The translations under genes and the position numbers were made by a program. Of a stretch of DNA of 34,155 nucleotides, positions 8,266 through 18,225 are shown piece by piece. Source of the DNA: Phycisphaerales bacterium (lineage in GTDB: Bacteria; Planctomycetota; Phycisphaerae; Phycisphaerales; JAGLTS01); contig JAGLTS010000080.1 of NCBI GenBank assembly GCA_023135165.1, forward strand, positions 1 to 34,155, read 5' to 3'. Below the pieces are notes generated by a model. It made no database searches. It was not told the DNA's origin and saw only the letters and a program-made list of their open reading frames with translations. Each line of letters opens with the position of its first letter. The first letter of the stretch is position 1.

Positions 8266-11200
8266 ATGGCGCGTCATCGGAAGAGCGGTAGGGCGGGACG
8301 CGGTCGGCTTCGTCGTATTGCGACGGTGCTTGTGGTGTTGGTCGTGTTGCTGCTGGTTCTCACAGCCTTGGCGCCGACGTTGTTGAGCGGTGTCGTGCGG
8401 GGGCGCGTCGAGGAGGCAGCCGGTTCACAACTCAACGGCACGCTGCACATCGGATCGCTGGGCCTGTCGTGGTTCGGTCAGCAGCGCATCGACCACATCG
8501 TGCTGCGCGGTGATGATGGCAGCCAGGTCGCGGACTTGAGCCTGGATGTTCCCGTGTCGCTGCTGTCGATTGTGACGGGCACACGTGCGATTGACGGCAT
8601 TCGCCTCACGGGTGATGTATGGATCGCGCGCGATGCGGATGGGCGGCTCAACGTGCAGCGACTGATACGCGAGGATACGGATCGTCCGGGGAATGGCGAG
8701 GATGGGGGTGCGCCTCGCTCGGGTGAACCGGCCGAGCCTTCGACTCTTACCGTCCCGGGCAAGTGGTCCGCATCCGTCGACCTGTCCGGCGTGACTGTTA
8801 CGTACGAGGATGCGGCGCTCGCGGAGAGCGTCGTGATGGCGGTCGATCAGGCGGACATTGCCTACGCGCCGGGCCGGCCCATCACGGCGGATCTGGCGAT
8901 GAGCTTGACCGGTGCGACCTCCGGCGGCCTCACGTTTCACGCCAAGGTCACGGATCTCGTCGACGCATCGGGCGTCGTGGATTCCGCCAAAGCCAAAGCC
9001 GAGCTGGAGATCGTCGGCACGGGCCTGCCTGTCTCGTTGGCCGATGCGCTCATGGGTCGCGATGGTCTGCTGATCGCGGCCGTCGGACCGACCGCGGCTT
9101 TCGAGCTTCGCGCGCACGGCGATCTGCTGAACGGTCAGGCGGATCTGGTGATGACCGGCGACCGCGCATCAGTCCGGGGCGCGCTGCTTCTCGACGACGG
9201 CGTGATGCGCCTGGCGGATGATGTGGAGCCTCTGCGCCTGACAGCCGAGTTGAGCGATGCGCTGCTCCAGGAGTTTGCGCCGCAGGCGGGCATGTCGCTC
9301 GTCGGTGATCCCGCACAGGTGCGCATCGAGTTGGCGGGATTGTCGCTGCCGATCGGGACCAGCGCAGGTCTCTCCGGTGCGTCCGTTGCGCTTCGGATCG
9401 ACAGTGATCCGCTGGACCTTCAAACGAAATCGCCCGACATCCCGCAACTGCACATCACCGGCGCATCCTGCGATGTGTCGACATCCGATCTGACCGACGC
9501 CATCACGATCACCGCGTCGCTCACAGCCGACCCGGGCGGCGGGCAGGCGGGCACGTTTACGATGGATCTGGTCATCCGCGACATCATCGCATCGGATGGC
9601 GCGTTGACGCCTCATCGATCATCGCTGGAAGGGACCGTGCGCGCGACGCAACTTCCGACAAGCGTGATGCAGCCGTTCGTCGCTGCGCTCGGCGTGGACC
9701 CGGTTCGAGACATCGGGCCGACGCTTGATCTGAGTTTGACCGCCGAGGCGAGCGGGCTGGGCGATGAGACGCGGACCGATCTGATGCTCGAGATCGACTC
9801 GCAGCACATCACCGGGCTGCTCGACATGGTCGCCACGGCAGGCAGGCTTACCGCGGGCGCTGCGGGAGCGACCCTCTCAGCGAATATCTCCCCACAGATC
9901 GCAGCGAACATGCTTGGCGAAGGCTCGCCGGTGACATTGCGGGACATCGGGCGAGTTGGCGTGGAAGTCGAATCGTTTGATCTTCCACTGGATTGGAGCG
10001 CGATTGATGTGGCCGAGATGGCGTTCGCCGGTCGCCTGTCGCTGGACCGCGCAGCCGTCCTGCTCGATCAGCATGATGATCCAATCGAGCTGGCCGACGT
10101 GAGCGTGACGTTCGAGAGCGCCGCGGGCAGTAATGAGTTGGCTGGCCAAGTGACCGGGCAGCTTGCATACGGCGGTGACGTGGCGCACATCGACGGCGCC
10201 GGCACGCTGGTCGGGCCGACCCCCGGTGCGCCGCAAGGCGTGGCGGGCCTCATCGCGCTGCAGCCGGCTGCGACGATCACGTTGCGCGGCGTCCCGACGA
10301 GTTTGGCGCTGCCCTACGTCGGCGAGCACGCGGCGCTCGTCCACGACGGGCTTGGCGATGCCCTGGACCTGACGGCAACGCTGTCGCCGAACGAAGATCA
10401 GGTCGGCCTGACGCTGGACGTGTCGAACGCGCAGATCGCGCTTGACGCGAGAGCATCGCTGCATCCGAATCGAGTCGATATTATCGCCGCCAAACTGAAC
10501 GCTACGGTCCAGCCCGAGTTGATCGAGCATGTGCTGGCCTCGGCTGACCCGTCGGAAGCGACGGACGATGCAGCCGAGTCCGACCGGGCCGAACCGATCG
10601 CGCTGGACGGTCCCGTGCCCATCGTCGTGTCGCTCGGTCCGTTGCACCTGCCGATCATCAAGGATGGGCGATTCTGGCTCGAAGGTGCGGTGTTGTCCGT
10701 GAAGCTCAACGTGCCGGAGGATGTTGTCCTAACCGGCGTGGCGGGCACCGTCGAGCCGGTTATCCTGCGTCGGATGTTCGCAGGCGTCGAGATCCCGCTC
10801 TCATCGGAAGCGGATGCGGTCACGCTGCGAGGCGTCGTACTCGTGCGCCGGCAGGTTGAGGATGTGCTTGTTGCCAGGATCACGTGGGAGGGAACAAGCG
10901 ACATCCAGGCCGGGCGCACGGATCTGCTTGCCTCGATCAAGGGGCTGAACGTGCAGAACGTTGAGGCGTTGCTCGGCCGGGAACGTGGTTCGCTCGTCGA
11001 GCTTGTCGGTCCCACGGGCGGGATTGATCTGCGGCTGGCGTCCACGCAGGCGGAACAGGTGTTGGATCTGGTGCTCGATCTGAAGCGGCTGCACGGGCGT
11101 GTCACCGGGAGCATCGCAGATGGCGTCTTCGCGCTGCGCGAACCTGCGACGCTGCAGGTGATCGCTTCGCCCAAGACGATGACATCGCTCTTGGCGGATC

Positions 11201-12426
11201 TATTGGTTGATCCGGAGAAGAAAGCGCCTGCGCCGCTCACGTTCAACCGCGCGGCCGATGCGGTCCTCCATGTCGAGACGCTTCAGTGCGATCTTGGCAA
11301 CGTGTTGGACCCGGCGTCGCTCCAACTCGCGGCAACGGCGGATGTCAGCTTGTTGCAGGGACGAACCGTGGATGACGTGGCTTTCGCCTATCGGAACATC
11401 GTAGCGCAGGTTCGGACCGGCCCAACGGAGTCGGCTGCGCTGCACGTGGACGTGACGGGGTTCTCGCACACCCAGCCCGCTGATGCGGTGGAGCCTGCCC
11501 TTGATGTGCATCTCACCGCGAACGATTGGGTGAGTGCCGCGGGCGAGCCGGCTGCGGCACAAGCGAAGCTCACCGGGACGATTCGGATCGACAACGCTTC
11601 GACGGGTCTGGTTGATGCGCTCACCGGCTTTAGAGGCGTGCTCGCCGCAGCCCTGGGGCGCAACACGACGCTTCACGCACAACTCGACGGCTTCTCACGG
11701 TCATCCGGGACGATCGACATGGTGCTCACATCACCGAACGGCCACATGCGCCTGGCTGGTTCCGCGAAGGACAACGTGCTCATGTTCAGCGAGCCGTTGA
11801 CTGCGGAGTTGATTGTCACCGAAGCGCTCAGCGACATGATCCTCACCGATCTGCTCCCCATCGTGCAGCTTGAAAAGCGACCGCAGGACGGCCCGATCCG
11901 CATCACAGCGACCGATCTGCGAGCACCGCTCGACGGCGACCTGAGCAAACTCAACGGCACGATCGACATCGACGTCGGGCAGGCCAGGTACATCGTCGCC
12001 GAACCGCTTGCGAGCATCCTCGCCGCGACGGGGAATGAGGCGCAAGCGTCAACGCGCGATCTGCTTCCGCCTATCCATATCTCGCTCACGGACGGCGTGG
12101 CGCGGTACGCGGAACTTCCCGTCGTCATCAACCGAACGCGGATGCTCTTCACCGGCCGGGTCAACCTCGTCACACGCCGAATACGCCTCGACACGGAGAT
12201 CCCGTTGAGCGAACTGGACAAGGGCCTGTTCCGTTCGTTCGGCGGCCTCGGTGATCTCAGCAAGGTGTTACCACCCGACACGATGATCCCGATCGTCGTG
12301 CGTGGAACGATCGACAAGCCGGAGCTTGACCTGGAGCGAGGACTCAAGAAGCTGCAGGAGAACCTCGGCAAAGGCCTGCTCGAGGGCGGGCTTGAGGAAG
12401 GACTCAAGCAGCTTTTCGGTGATTGA
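8266..12426 (+). CDS. Very large AsmA-like envelope protein
   Basis: 1386 residues from the ATG at 8266, with GGAGG (8254-8258) 7 nt upstream; an in-frame ATG at 8233 has no such site. One N-terminal membrane helix (about 18-40) follows a basic stretch, with the rest outside the inner membrane. The first periplasmic part (GTLHIGSLGLSWFG, IDGIRLTG, DGRLNVQRL) is typical of the AsmA/TamB-type superfamily. The long middle repeats beta-rich stretches with alternating polar and hydrophobic residues. The C-terminus (FTGRVNLVTRRIRLDTEIP, then VVRGTIDKPELDLERGLKKL) is the usual AsmA-like ending. Relatives form hydrophobic grooves thought to carry lipids between membranes. That role is inferred here. 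No enzyme motif is present. Confidence 0.78.
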   Translation: MARHRKSGRAGRGRLRRIATVLVVLVVLLLVLTALAPTLLSGVVRGRVEEAAGSQLNGTLHIGSLGLSWFGQQRIDHIVLRGDDGSQVADLSLDVPVSLLSIVTGTRAIDGIRLTGDVWIARDADGRLNVQRLIREDTDRPGNGEDGGAPRSGEPAEPSTLTVPGKWSASVDLSGVTVTYEDAALAESVVMAVDQADIAYAPGRPITADLAMSLTGATSGGLTFHAKVTDLVDASGVVDSAKAKAELEIVGTGLPVSLADALMGRDGLLIAAVGPTAAFELRAHGDLLNGQADLVMTGDRASVRGALLLDDGVMRLADDVEPLRLTAELSDALLQEFAPQAGMSLVGDPAQVRIELAGLSLPIGTSAGLSGASVALRIDSDPLDLQTKSPDIPQLHITGASCDVSTSDLTDAITITASLTADPGGGQAGTFTMDLVIRDIIASDGALTPHRSSLEGTVRATQLPTSVMQPFVAALGVDPVRDIGPTLDLSLTAEASGLGDETRTDLMLEIDSQHITGLLDMVATAGRLTAGAAGATLSANISPQIAANMLGEGSPVTLRDIGRVGVEVESFDLPLDWSAIDVAEMAFAGRLSLDRAAVLLDQHDDPIELADVSVTFESAAGSNELAGQVTGQLAYGGDVAHIDGAGTLVGPTPGAPQGVAGLIALQPAATITLRGVPTSLALPYVGEHAALVHDGLGDALDLTATLSPNEDQVGLTLDVSNAQIALDARASLHPNRVDIIAAKLNATVQPELIEHVLASADPSEATDDAAESDRAEPIALDGPVPIVVSLGPLHLPIIKDGRFWLEGAVLSVKLNVPEDVVLTGVAGTVEPVILRRMFAGVEIPLSSEADAVTLRGVVLVRRQVEDVLVARITWEGTSDIQAGRTDLLASIKGLNVQNVEALLGRERGSLVELVGPTGGIDLRLASTQAEQVLDLVLDLKRLHGRVTGSIADGVFALREPATLQVIASPKTMTSLLADLLVDPEKKAPAPLTFNRAADAVLHVETLQCDLGNVLDPASLQLAATADVSLLQGRTVDDVAFAYRNIVAQVRTGPTESAALHVDVTGFSHTQPADAVEPALDVHLTANDWVSAAGEPAAAQAKLTGTIRIDNASTGLVDALTGFRGVLAAALGRNTTLHAQLDGFSRSSGTIDMVLTSPNGHMRLAGSAKDNVLMFSEPLTAELIVTEALSDMILTDLLPIVQLEKRPQDGPIRITATDLRAPLDGDLSKLNGTIDIDVGQARYIVAEPLASILAATGNEAQASTRDLLPPIHISLTDGVARYAELPVVINRTRMLFTGRVNLVTRRIRLDTEIPLSELDKGLFRSFGGLGDLSKVLPPDTMIPIVVRGTIDKPELDLERGLKKLQENLGKGLLEGGLEEGLKQLFGD

Positions 12427-12791
12427 CACGCAAGGCCGCGTCTTGACCGGTCTGATCAGGCGGCGCAAGGAGACGGAGCAGCGCCTGGGGCGCAGGACGC
12501 TGCTCCGCGGTGCTTGTCGGGCGGGCGCCGGTGGCTGTGAAGCGCCTGCCCGATGTGTTCGGTCCCGCCGGTGCTGGCGGGCCGGTGGCTCTCCCTGTGC
12601 CTCCGTGAGCATGATACGCACAGGTGAATCTGTAAGTTCCTGCAAATACGACAGTTATGAGTGTGCGTGGCCGCGGCCCGCCTTATCGGGCAGCGCTGCC
12701 CGGCTCAGGGATGGCAGTTGTTACGATACGCCGGTGCGCCCACGCGGCGGTCCATTCATCAGAAACACTCAACCGAGCCAAAGAGCGACCC
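12427..12791 (+). other. Intergenic region between the AsmA-like gene and kbl
   Basis: 365 bp with no supported gene. It holds a perfect 16-bp palindrome, CGGGCAGC/GCTGCCCG (12687-12702), and a possible -10 box TACGAT (12722-12727) in GTTACGATACG, 64 bp before kbl. The palindrome just upstream of the -10 could be an operator, but nothing else supports that. No T-tract terminator was seen after the AsmA-like gene. Confidence 0.3.
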
Positions 12792-14009
12792 ATGACCACC
12801 ACCATGCAGACCGGCCATCAGCAGTTCATCAAACGCACCGGCGATGTGCTCGACGGGCTGATCGATCGAGGGGAATACAAGTATCTTGAAACACTGACAT
12901 CCCCCATGGGGCCGACTGCGACGCTCGACAAGTACGGCGAGGTGCTCGTCTTCTGCTCGAACAACTACGTCGGCCTGGCAAACGATCCGGAAGTCGTCGA
13001 AGCGGGCATCGAAGGCCTCCGCACATACGGCGCGGGCACCGCCTCCGTGCGGTTCATCTGCGGCACGTTCCAGGCCCATCACGACCTCGAAGAGACGATC
13101 GCCGAGTTCATGGGAACCGAGGCGGCGCTTTCCTTCGTCTCATGTTGGAATGCGAACGAAGCGATCTTCCCGACGCTCTCGGAACCCGGTGACATCATCA
13201 TCTCGGATGAACTGAATCACGCATCCATCATCGACGGGATTCGGCTCATCAGGAAGGGCGTCAAGAAGACGGTCTTCAAGCACAGCGACATGGATGCGCT
13301 GCGCGGGAAACTCGAAGCGGTCAAGGCGGACCCGGATGTCACGGGCGTGACTTGGGTGGTGACGGATGGCGTCTTCTCGATGGAGGGCGACCTGGCGGAT
13401 CTGCCCGGCTTGCGCACCGTATGTGATGAGTACGGTGCGATGCTGATCGTCGATGATTCGCACGGCACGGGCGTCATGGGCGCGACGGGCAGAGGCACGC
13501 ATGAGCATTACGGCCTGCCGGGACACGCGCCGGAGGGCATTGACTTCTTCACCGGAACGCTCGGCAAGGGATTGGGCGGCGGCGCGGGCGGGTTCGTCGC
13601 AGGCCCGAAGTGCGCGATGGAACTGCTCATCCAGCGAGCGCGCCCCGGCCTGTTCAGCAACGCGCTCCCCTGCACGGTCGCATGCAGCGCGAAGAAAGCC
13701 ATCGAAATTCTCATGCGAGAGCCGCAGCGCGTGCAGAAGCTGCGCGACAACACGAAGTACGCGCGCGAGGGCATCGGTAAGGCGGGGTTCGAGGTGATCG
13801 AGTCACCCACCGCGATCTGTCCGATCATCGTCGGCGAAACGTCCAAGGCCATCTCGATGAGTAAACGCCTGCTCGAACTGGGCGTGTTCGTCATCGGGTT
13901 CGGTTTCCCGGTCGTGCCCGAGGGTGTCGCCCGTCTGCGCGTGCAGCTCTCAGCGGCGCACACGACCGAGCACATCGACGAACTGATCGCGGCGCTCAAG
14001 AAACTGTGA
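12792..14009 (+). CDS. kbl: Glycine C-acetyltransferase (2-amino-3-ketobutyrate CoA ligase)
   Basis: 405 residues of the alpha-oxoamine synthase family, PLP-dependent. Kbl splits 2-amino-3-ketobutyrate with CoA into glycine and acetyl-CoA in threonine breakdown (family knowledge). The signature ASVRFICGT separates it from BioF and HemA relatives. Also seen are SDELNHASIIDG, TDGVFSMEGD, VDDSHGTG, and the PLP lysine K259 in TGTLGKGLGG. The ATG at 12792 starts the family-like sequence; upstream in-frame codons to 12657 do not match the family. Only a weak AAAGAG precedes it. Threonine dehydrogenase, the usual partner, is not adjacent. A related oxoamine synthase activity cannot be excluded, but the Kbl signature is strong. 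Confidence 0.88.
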   Translation: MTTTMQTGHQQFIKRTGDVLDGLIDRGEYKYLETLTSPMGPTATLDKYGEVLVFCSNNYVGLANDPEVVEAGIEGLRTYGAGTASVRFICGTFQAHHDLEETIAEFMGTEAALSFVSCWNANEAIFPTLSEPGDIIISDELNHASIIDGIRLIRKGVKKTVFKHSDMDALRGKLEAVKADPDVTGVTWVVTDGVFSMEGDLADLPGLRTVCDEYGAMLIVDDSHGTGVMGATGRGTHEHYGLPGHAPEGIDFFTGTLGKGLGGGAGGFVAGPKCAMELLIQRARPGLFSNALPCTVACSAKKAIEILMREPQRVQKLRDNTKYAREGIGKAGFEVIESPTAICPIIVGETSKAISMSKRLLELGVFVIGFGFPVVPEGVARLRVQLSAAHTTEHIDELIAALKKL

Positions 14010-14067
14010 TGCGCGACGATCGGCTCGTGGAGTCAGGGGACGGATGGAATCGACGACGGATTCGGCC

Positions 14068-14085
14068 GTACGCCGACCGGCGTAC
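14068..14085. promoter_or_regulatory. Inverted repeat upstream of the metallopeptidase-que operon
   Basis: GTACGCCG and CGGCGTAC form an 8-bp inverted repeat with a 2-base centre, ending 5 bp before the AGAGGAG ribosome site of the gene at 14107. Position and symmetry suit an operator or a translational hairpin. No regulator is identified. Confidence 0.3.
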
Positions 14086-14106
14086 TGTTGAGAGGAGCTC
14101 AGAACA

Positions 14107-16245
14107 ATGCGGAAGATGACACACGACAGCACATTCTCGACCATTCATGGTTGTGCGATCATGCTGGCGGCAGCGCTCTGTTGCGGCATGACACACCCAG
14201 CAGCGGCGCAGGAGGTGACGGACGCGCACACGGCTGCGCAGACGCTGCGCGTGCATCTCGATCCCGAGGCTGGCACGATCAACGGCGCCGCTGAGATCCA
14301 ACTCCCCGCGGACCTCGCCGATGCGGGAAGCATCCGGTTTGATCTGCATCGAAACCTCAAGGTCGTCGCGGTGCAGGTCGTTCAGCTCGGCCGATCGTCC
14401 ACAGCGGTATCCGATCTGGCGGGTGAGCCGGTCGATGACAGTGATCTGGTCCTGCGTTACACCGTGCCGATCGAGTCTGCAGCGACAACGCTGGTTATCG
14501 CCTACAGGGGTCGGCTCGTCGACGACGTGGAAGCGGGGGAGGTGGCCGGTCAGGTGCACAACCACTCGGTGCGGTCGCACATCTCATCAGCCGGTGTGTT
14601 TTTGTCCGAAGCGTCGTGCTGGTATCCGTGGCTCTTGGGGTCGGACGATGACGCGGATATGAAGTCATCCTACGACGTGATGATCGCGCCGATCGACGGC
14701 TGGGCGTTTGTGGTGAGCGGCGATCCGGTGGGGGATGATGGCGATGCGGTCGGCCCAAGCCTACGTTGGCGCACGCCTCGGTCGATGGATGGTGTCGCGC
14801 TTGTCGGCGGTCAGCACGTTGTGTACGGCGACCGGAGCACGACCGGCGTCGAAATCGCTGTCCACACGGCTGCGGACAAGGCAGAACTCGCGCCGATGTT
14901 CGCCGCCGCGACGAAGGAGTACCTTGCGATCTATGAACCGCTGCTCGGGCCTTACCCCTACAAGCGCTTCAGCATCGTGGAGAACTTCTTCTCATCCGGT
15001 TTCGCGTTCCCTGGGTTCACGCTGCTGGACGGGCGCGTCCTGTCGATGGGGCCGAGGGCATTGATGCCGGGCATGCTCGATCACGAGATGGTGCATAACT
15101 GGTGGGGCAACGGCGTGTACGTATCGTCCGCGGATGGCAACTGGTGCGAGGCGTTGACATCGCATAACACGAACATGAGTCGGTACGGGTTGCAGGGTGA
15201 GGAAGATCGTTCGCAAGCCTATCGACGCGGCAACCTGATGAAGCTGGCGGCGGACCCGACGCTTGACCCGGATGACGGGGCGGCGCTGGATCGGTTCAGC
15301 CGGGCGGGTGATCCTGGCCGATACGTCGGGTACGACAAAGGCTCGATGGTGATGCACATGGTTCGCCGGCGCATGGGCGATGATGCGTACTGGGAGGGCT
15401 TGCGCCGATTGGCCGAGGATTTCATGGGGCGCGATGCGACGTGGGATGACATCTTCGCATCGCTTGATCCGGATGATAAGCATGGGCTTGATGCGCTGAA
15501 AGATCAGTTCGTGCGACGCGGCGGCGCGCCGAAGCTTGTCATCGAGGCAGCCGAGGCGATGGACGGCGCTGTGACCGTCACGATGAATGCGGGCAAGCGC
15601 GCGTGGCGGCTTGACGTTCCCATCCGGCTCTACGGCGCTGACGGCACGATGCGCGATGTGACGATCAGCCTAGATGGGCAACGCACAACGGCGCGGATCG
15701 AGACGGACCAACCGATCACACACGTCGAGATCGACCCGGACTTCCACGTGTACCGTTTGCTGCCGAGCGATCAGGTCATTGCGACGATCACGAACACGTT
15801 GGCCGGTGCGTTGCGGTTTGTGACGACCGAGCACGACAGCCGTGATGAGGTCGCCTCGTTCACGGCGAGGTTTGATGATGCGTCAGTCGGCGAAGGTGAC
15901 GACGGCGTGAGCAACCTCTTCGTGCTTGGGCTGGAAGGCGCGCGCAGTTGTGAGACGCCGCTCACAGGTGCGACGAATCCGATCCACATCGCAGAGGGCC
16001 GATTCGAGGTCGGCGGCAGCGTGTACGACAAGCCGGGCCAAGCTGTGATGCACACCTGCGCCGATCCGGATCATCCCGGGCGATACATCACGGTGTTCCA
16101 CAGCAACGGCGATGCGGGATGGGCGAAACTGCGGCTCGTCACGCATTACAGCCGGGACACGACGATCGTCTGGGAGGATGGGCGTGTGATTGAGCGTATC
16201 GTGCATGAACCGGACCGGCGCGTCGCGGTGACGAGTAATGAATGA
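14107..16245 (+). CDS. Exported M1-like zinc metallopeptidase
   Basis: 712 residues. AGAGGAG (14091-14097) lies 9 nt before the ATG. A signal peptide occupies about residues 1-35 (hydrophobic core [10 protein letters not shown], then PAAAQ). The N-terminal half is beta-rich like the M1 aminopeptidase domain. The catalytic core has H326-E-M-V-H330 and E348 in GNWCEALT, giving HEXXH-X17-E; the better known M1 enzymes have X18. The usual GxMEN motif is absent; a sequence [16 protein letters not shown] occupies that region. Zinc-dependent peptidase activity outside the cytoplasm is expected, with unknown substrate. Its stop overlaps the queC start by 8 bases, so it is translationally linked to the preQ0 genes, although no functional link is obvious. 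Confidence 0.82.
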   Translation: MRKMTHDSTFSTIHGCAIMLAAALCCGMTHPAAAQEVTDAHTAAQTLRVHLDPEAGTINGAAEIQLPADLADAGSIRFDLHRNLKVVAVQVVQLGRSSTAVSDLAGEPVDDSDLVLRYTVPIESAATTLVIAYRGRLVDDVEAGEVAGQVHNHSVRSHISSAGVFLSEASCWYPWLLGSDDDADMKSSYDVMIAPIDGWAFVVSGDPVGDDGDAVGPSLRWRTPRSMDGVALVGGQHVVYGDRSTTGVEIAVHTAADKAELAPMFAAATKEYLAIYEPLLGPYPYKRFSIVENFFSSGFAFPGFTLLDGRVLSMGPRALMPGMLDHEMVHNWWGNGVYVSSADGNWCEALTSHNTNMSRYGLQGEEDRSQAYRRGNLMKLAADPTLDPDDGAALDRFSRAGDPGRYVGYDKGSMVMHMVRRRMGDDAYWEGLRRLAEDFMGRDATWDDIFASLDPDDKHGLDALKDQFVRRGGAPKLVIEAAEAMDGAVTVTMNAGKRAWRLDVPIRLYGADGTMRDVTISLDGQRTTARIETDQPITHVEIDPDFHVYRLLPSDQVIATITNTLAGALRFVTTEHDSRDEVASFTARFDDASVGEGDDGVSNLFVLGLEGARSCETPLTGATNPIHIAEGRFEVGGSVYDKPGQAVMHTCADPDHPGRYITVFHSNGDAGWAKLRLVTHYSRDTTIVWEDGRVIERIVHEPDRRVAVTSNE

Positions 16246-16939
16246 TGCGCGAAAGAAGGCTGTGGTCCTGCTCTCCGGCGGGCTGGACAGCGCAACGGTG
16301 CTTGCCGCGGCGAGAGCGGACGGGTTCGACTGCTACGCTCTGTGTTTTGCCTACGGGCAGCGTCACGCAATCGAAGTGGAGGCGGCACGCCGTGTGGCGG
16401 AACGGATCGGCGAGGTCGAGCTACGCGTGATCCGAATCGACCTTCGCACGTTCGGCGGATCGGCACTGACTGATGACATCGACGTGCCGCATAACCACGA
16501 CGTCGAGTCGAGCAAGATCCCCATCACATACGTGCCTGCCCGGAACACGATCTTCCTCAGCTATGCACTTGCGTGGGCGGAAGTCCTCGGTGCAGCGGAT
16601 ATCTTCATCGGCGTCAACGCGGTGGATTACTCGGGCTACCCCGACTGTAGGCCGGCGTTCATTGACGCCTTCGAGACGATGGCGAACCTCGCGACGAGAG
16701 CGGGAGCGGACGGCGTGAAACTGACACTCCACGCGCCCTTGATCGACCTGACCAAGGCGCAGATCATTCAGTTGGGCGTGAAGCTCGGCGTTGACTACAG
16801 TGTGACGCATAGCTGTTACGACCCCGACGGCCAGGGCCGAGCGTGCGGGCGATGCGATGCGTGCCGACTGCGCGCCGCGGGGTTCTCGCAAGCCGGTCAA
16901 CCCGACCCGACGCGGTATCAGAGATTGGAAGCGACATGA
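16238..16939 (+). CDS. queC: 7-cyano-7-deazaguanine (preQ0) synthase
   Basis: 233 residues. QueC converts 7-carboxy-7-deazaguanine to preQ0 with ATP and ammonia, a step in queuosine and other deazaguanine pathways. The PP-loop SGGLDS (13-18) is near the N-terminus. [16 protein letters not shown] and [15 protein letters not shown] are family motifs. Four zinc cysteines cluster at C193, C203, C206 and C209. The ATG at 16238 lies inside the end of the peptidase gene (stop 16243-16245), and the stop overlaps the queE start in ATGA, so translation is coupled on both sides. Confidence 0.96.
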   Translation: MNDARKKAVVLLSGGLDSATVLAAARADGFDCYALCFAYGQRHAIEVEAARRVAERIGEVELRVIRIDLRTFGGSALTDDIDVPHNHDVESSKIPITYVPARNTIFLSYALAWAEVLGAADIFIGVNAVDYSGYPDCRPAFIDAFETMANLATRAGADGVKLTLHAPLIDLTKAQIIQLGVKLGVDYSVTHSCYDPDGQGRACGRCDACRLRAAGFSQAGQPDPTRYQRLEAT

Positions 16940-17685
16940 GTTCCCAGCCGATGACCAGTATGACAGAGCAGGTTCTGGATGTTCCAAAGGGGACGCTGTC
17001 TGTCGCCGATTCGTTCCTGAGCATTCAAGGCGAGGGGAAGCTGTCAGGCGTGCCATCGTGGTTCATTCGCGTGAGCGGATGCAATCTGTCATGCACATGG
17101 TGCGACACGCCGCACGCGAGTTGGAAGGCGAGAGGCGCAACCCGATCGGTCGATGATCTCGTTACCGAGGCGGCGCGGTCAGGTGTGAGACACGTTGTCA
17201 TCACAGGTGGTGAGCCGATGCTGTTTCCAGCCGTGGCGCAACTGACAGCCAAGCTGCGTGAAGGGGGGCTGCACGTCACACTTGAGACGGCGGGGACGGT
17301 GGATCGTGATATCCATGTCGACTTGATGAGTATCAGCCCGAAGCTTGCGAACTCGACGCCTTGGGTCCGCGAGGACGGCCGGCACGCAGTGGAGCATGAG
17401 GCGCAACGTATGCGTCCCGACATACTGCGTGCACTGATGCAGCGAGGCGATGATCTGCAACTCAAGTTCGTCGTGCAGTATCCAAGCGATGTGCAGGAGA
17501 TCGAGCGCGTGCTCGATCTGTTGCCGGGCTGCCAACGCGAGGATGTGTTGCTCATGCCCGAGGGTGTGGATGGCGATCCGAGTCCGGCGCTTCGGAAACT
17601 GATTGTGAGCGCGTGCCTGAGCCACGGCTGGCGGTACTGCGATCGGCTGCACATTCGCCTGTTCGGCAACCGTCGCGGGATGTGA
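16936..17685 (+). CDS. queE: 7-carboxy-7-deazaguanine synthase, radical SAM
   Basis: 249 residues. QueE rearranges 6-carboxytetrahydropterin to 7-carboxy-7-deazaguanine using S-adenosylmethionine and a [4Fe-4S] cluster. The cluster motif is CX3CX2C with C49, C53 and C56 in CNLSCTWCD. The preceding [19 protein letters not shown] and the later [11 protein letters not shown] are characteristic. The start at 16936 overlaps the queC stop by 4 bases (ATGA); ATG codons at 16951 and 16960 are possible alternatives. The long frame upstream of 16936 is a shadow of queC. Confidence 0.94.
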   Translation: MSSQPMTSMTEQVLDVPKGTLSVADSFLSIQGEGKLSGVPSWFIRVSGCNLSCTWCDTPHASWKARGATRSVDDLVTEAARSGVRHVVITGGEPMLFPAVAQLTAKLREGGLHVTLETAGTVDRDIHVDLMSISPKLANSTPWVREDGRHAVEHEAQRMRPDILRALMQRGDDLQLKFVVQYPSDVQEIERVLDLLPGCQREDVLLMPEGVDGDPSPALRKLIVSACLSHGWRYCDRLHIRLFGNRRGM

Positions 17686-17705
17686 GAGCTGCGGAGAGGA
17701 CTGCG

Positions 17706-18182
17706 ATGACGTACCGCATCTGTAAGACGTTCGAGATCGAGAGCGGGCACATGCTCTCCAAGCACACCGAGCGATGCCGATTTCCGCACGGCCATTCGCG
17801 CCGGATCGAGATCGTGCTCTCAGGCGATCAGCTTGATGCGAACGACATGGTGTGTGATTTCAAGACGATCAAGCTCGCACTCGGCGAACTGCTCGACCAG
17901 TGGGACCACGCGCTGCTTGTCAACAGCGATGATCCGGTGCGGGAATCGCTCGGCGCGCTCGGCGAGCGCATCGTCGTATTCCAGGGCAGGGACCCGACGA
18001 CCGAGGTCCTGGCTGAGTACATCTTCACCTTCCTGAGCACGCGGATCGCATCAGATCCTACGTATTCGTCGGCGACGGGCGGTTCGTATCGGTTTCCAGC
18101 AGGACTGAAGCTCGATCGTGTTCGCGTGTGGGAGACGAGCAGCTCATGGGCGGAATACGCGGATGGCGCTGCGGCTCACTGA
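17706..18182 (+). CDS. queD: 6-carboxy-5,6,7,8-tetrahydropterin synthase
   Basis: 158 residues. QueD makes 6-carboxytetrahydropterin from dihydroneopterin triphosphate, the step before QueE. Zinc ligands H15, H28 and H30 (GHMLSKH, PHGHS) and the catalytic cysteine C24 are visible, with WDHALL at 66-71. GAGAGGA (17693-17699) lies 6 nt before the ATG, 20 bp after queE. FolE and QueF are not in the window, so the start and end of the queuosine route lie elsewhere. Confidence 0.93.
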   Translation: MTYRICKTFEIESGHMLSKHTERCRFPHGHSRRIEIVLSGDQLDANDMVCDFKTIKLALGELLDQWDHALLVNSDDPVRESLGALGERIVVFQGRDPTTEVLAEYIFTFLSTRIASDPTYSSATGGSYRFPAGLKLDRVRVWETSSSWAEYADGAAAH

Positions 18183-18213
18183 CTGCCGCACAGTCAATGC
18201 GCGCCGGAGTTGC

Positions 18214-18219
18214 TACGCT
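18214..18219 (+). promoter_or_regulatory. Candidate -10 box of pyrE, leaderless arrangement
   Basis: TACGCT lies 6 nt before the pyrE ATG. pyrE lacks a Shine-Dalgarno, so a separate leaderless transcript is possible in addition to read-through from the que operon. Confidence 0.3.
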
Positions 18220-18225
18220 GCACGC

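Noticed and set aside
12687-12702. Perfect 16-bp palindrome CGGGCAGC/GCTGCCCG before kbl
   Set aside because: It is noted in the intergenic entry. It is GC-only in a GC-rich region and has no linked regulator, so it is not raised to a finding.
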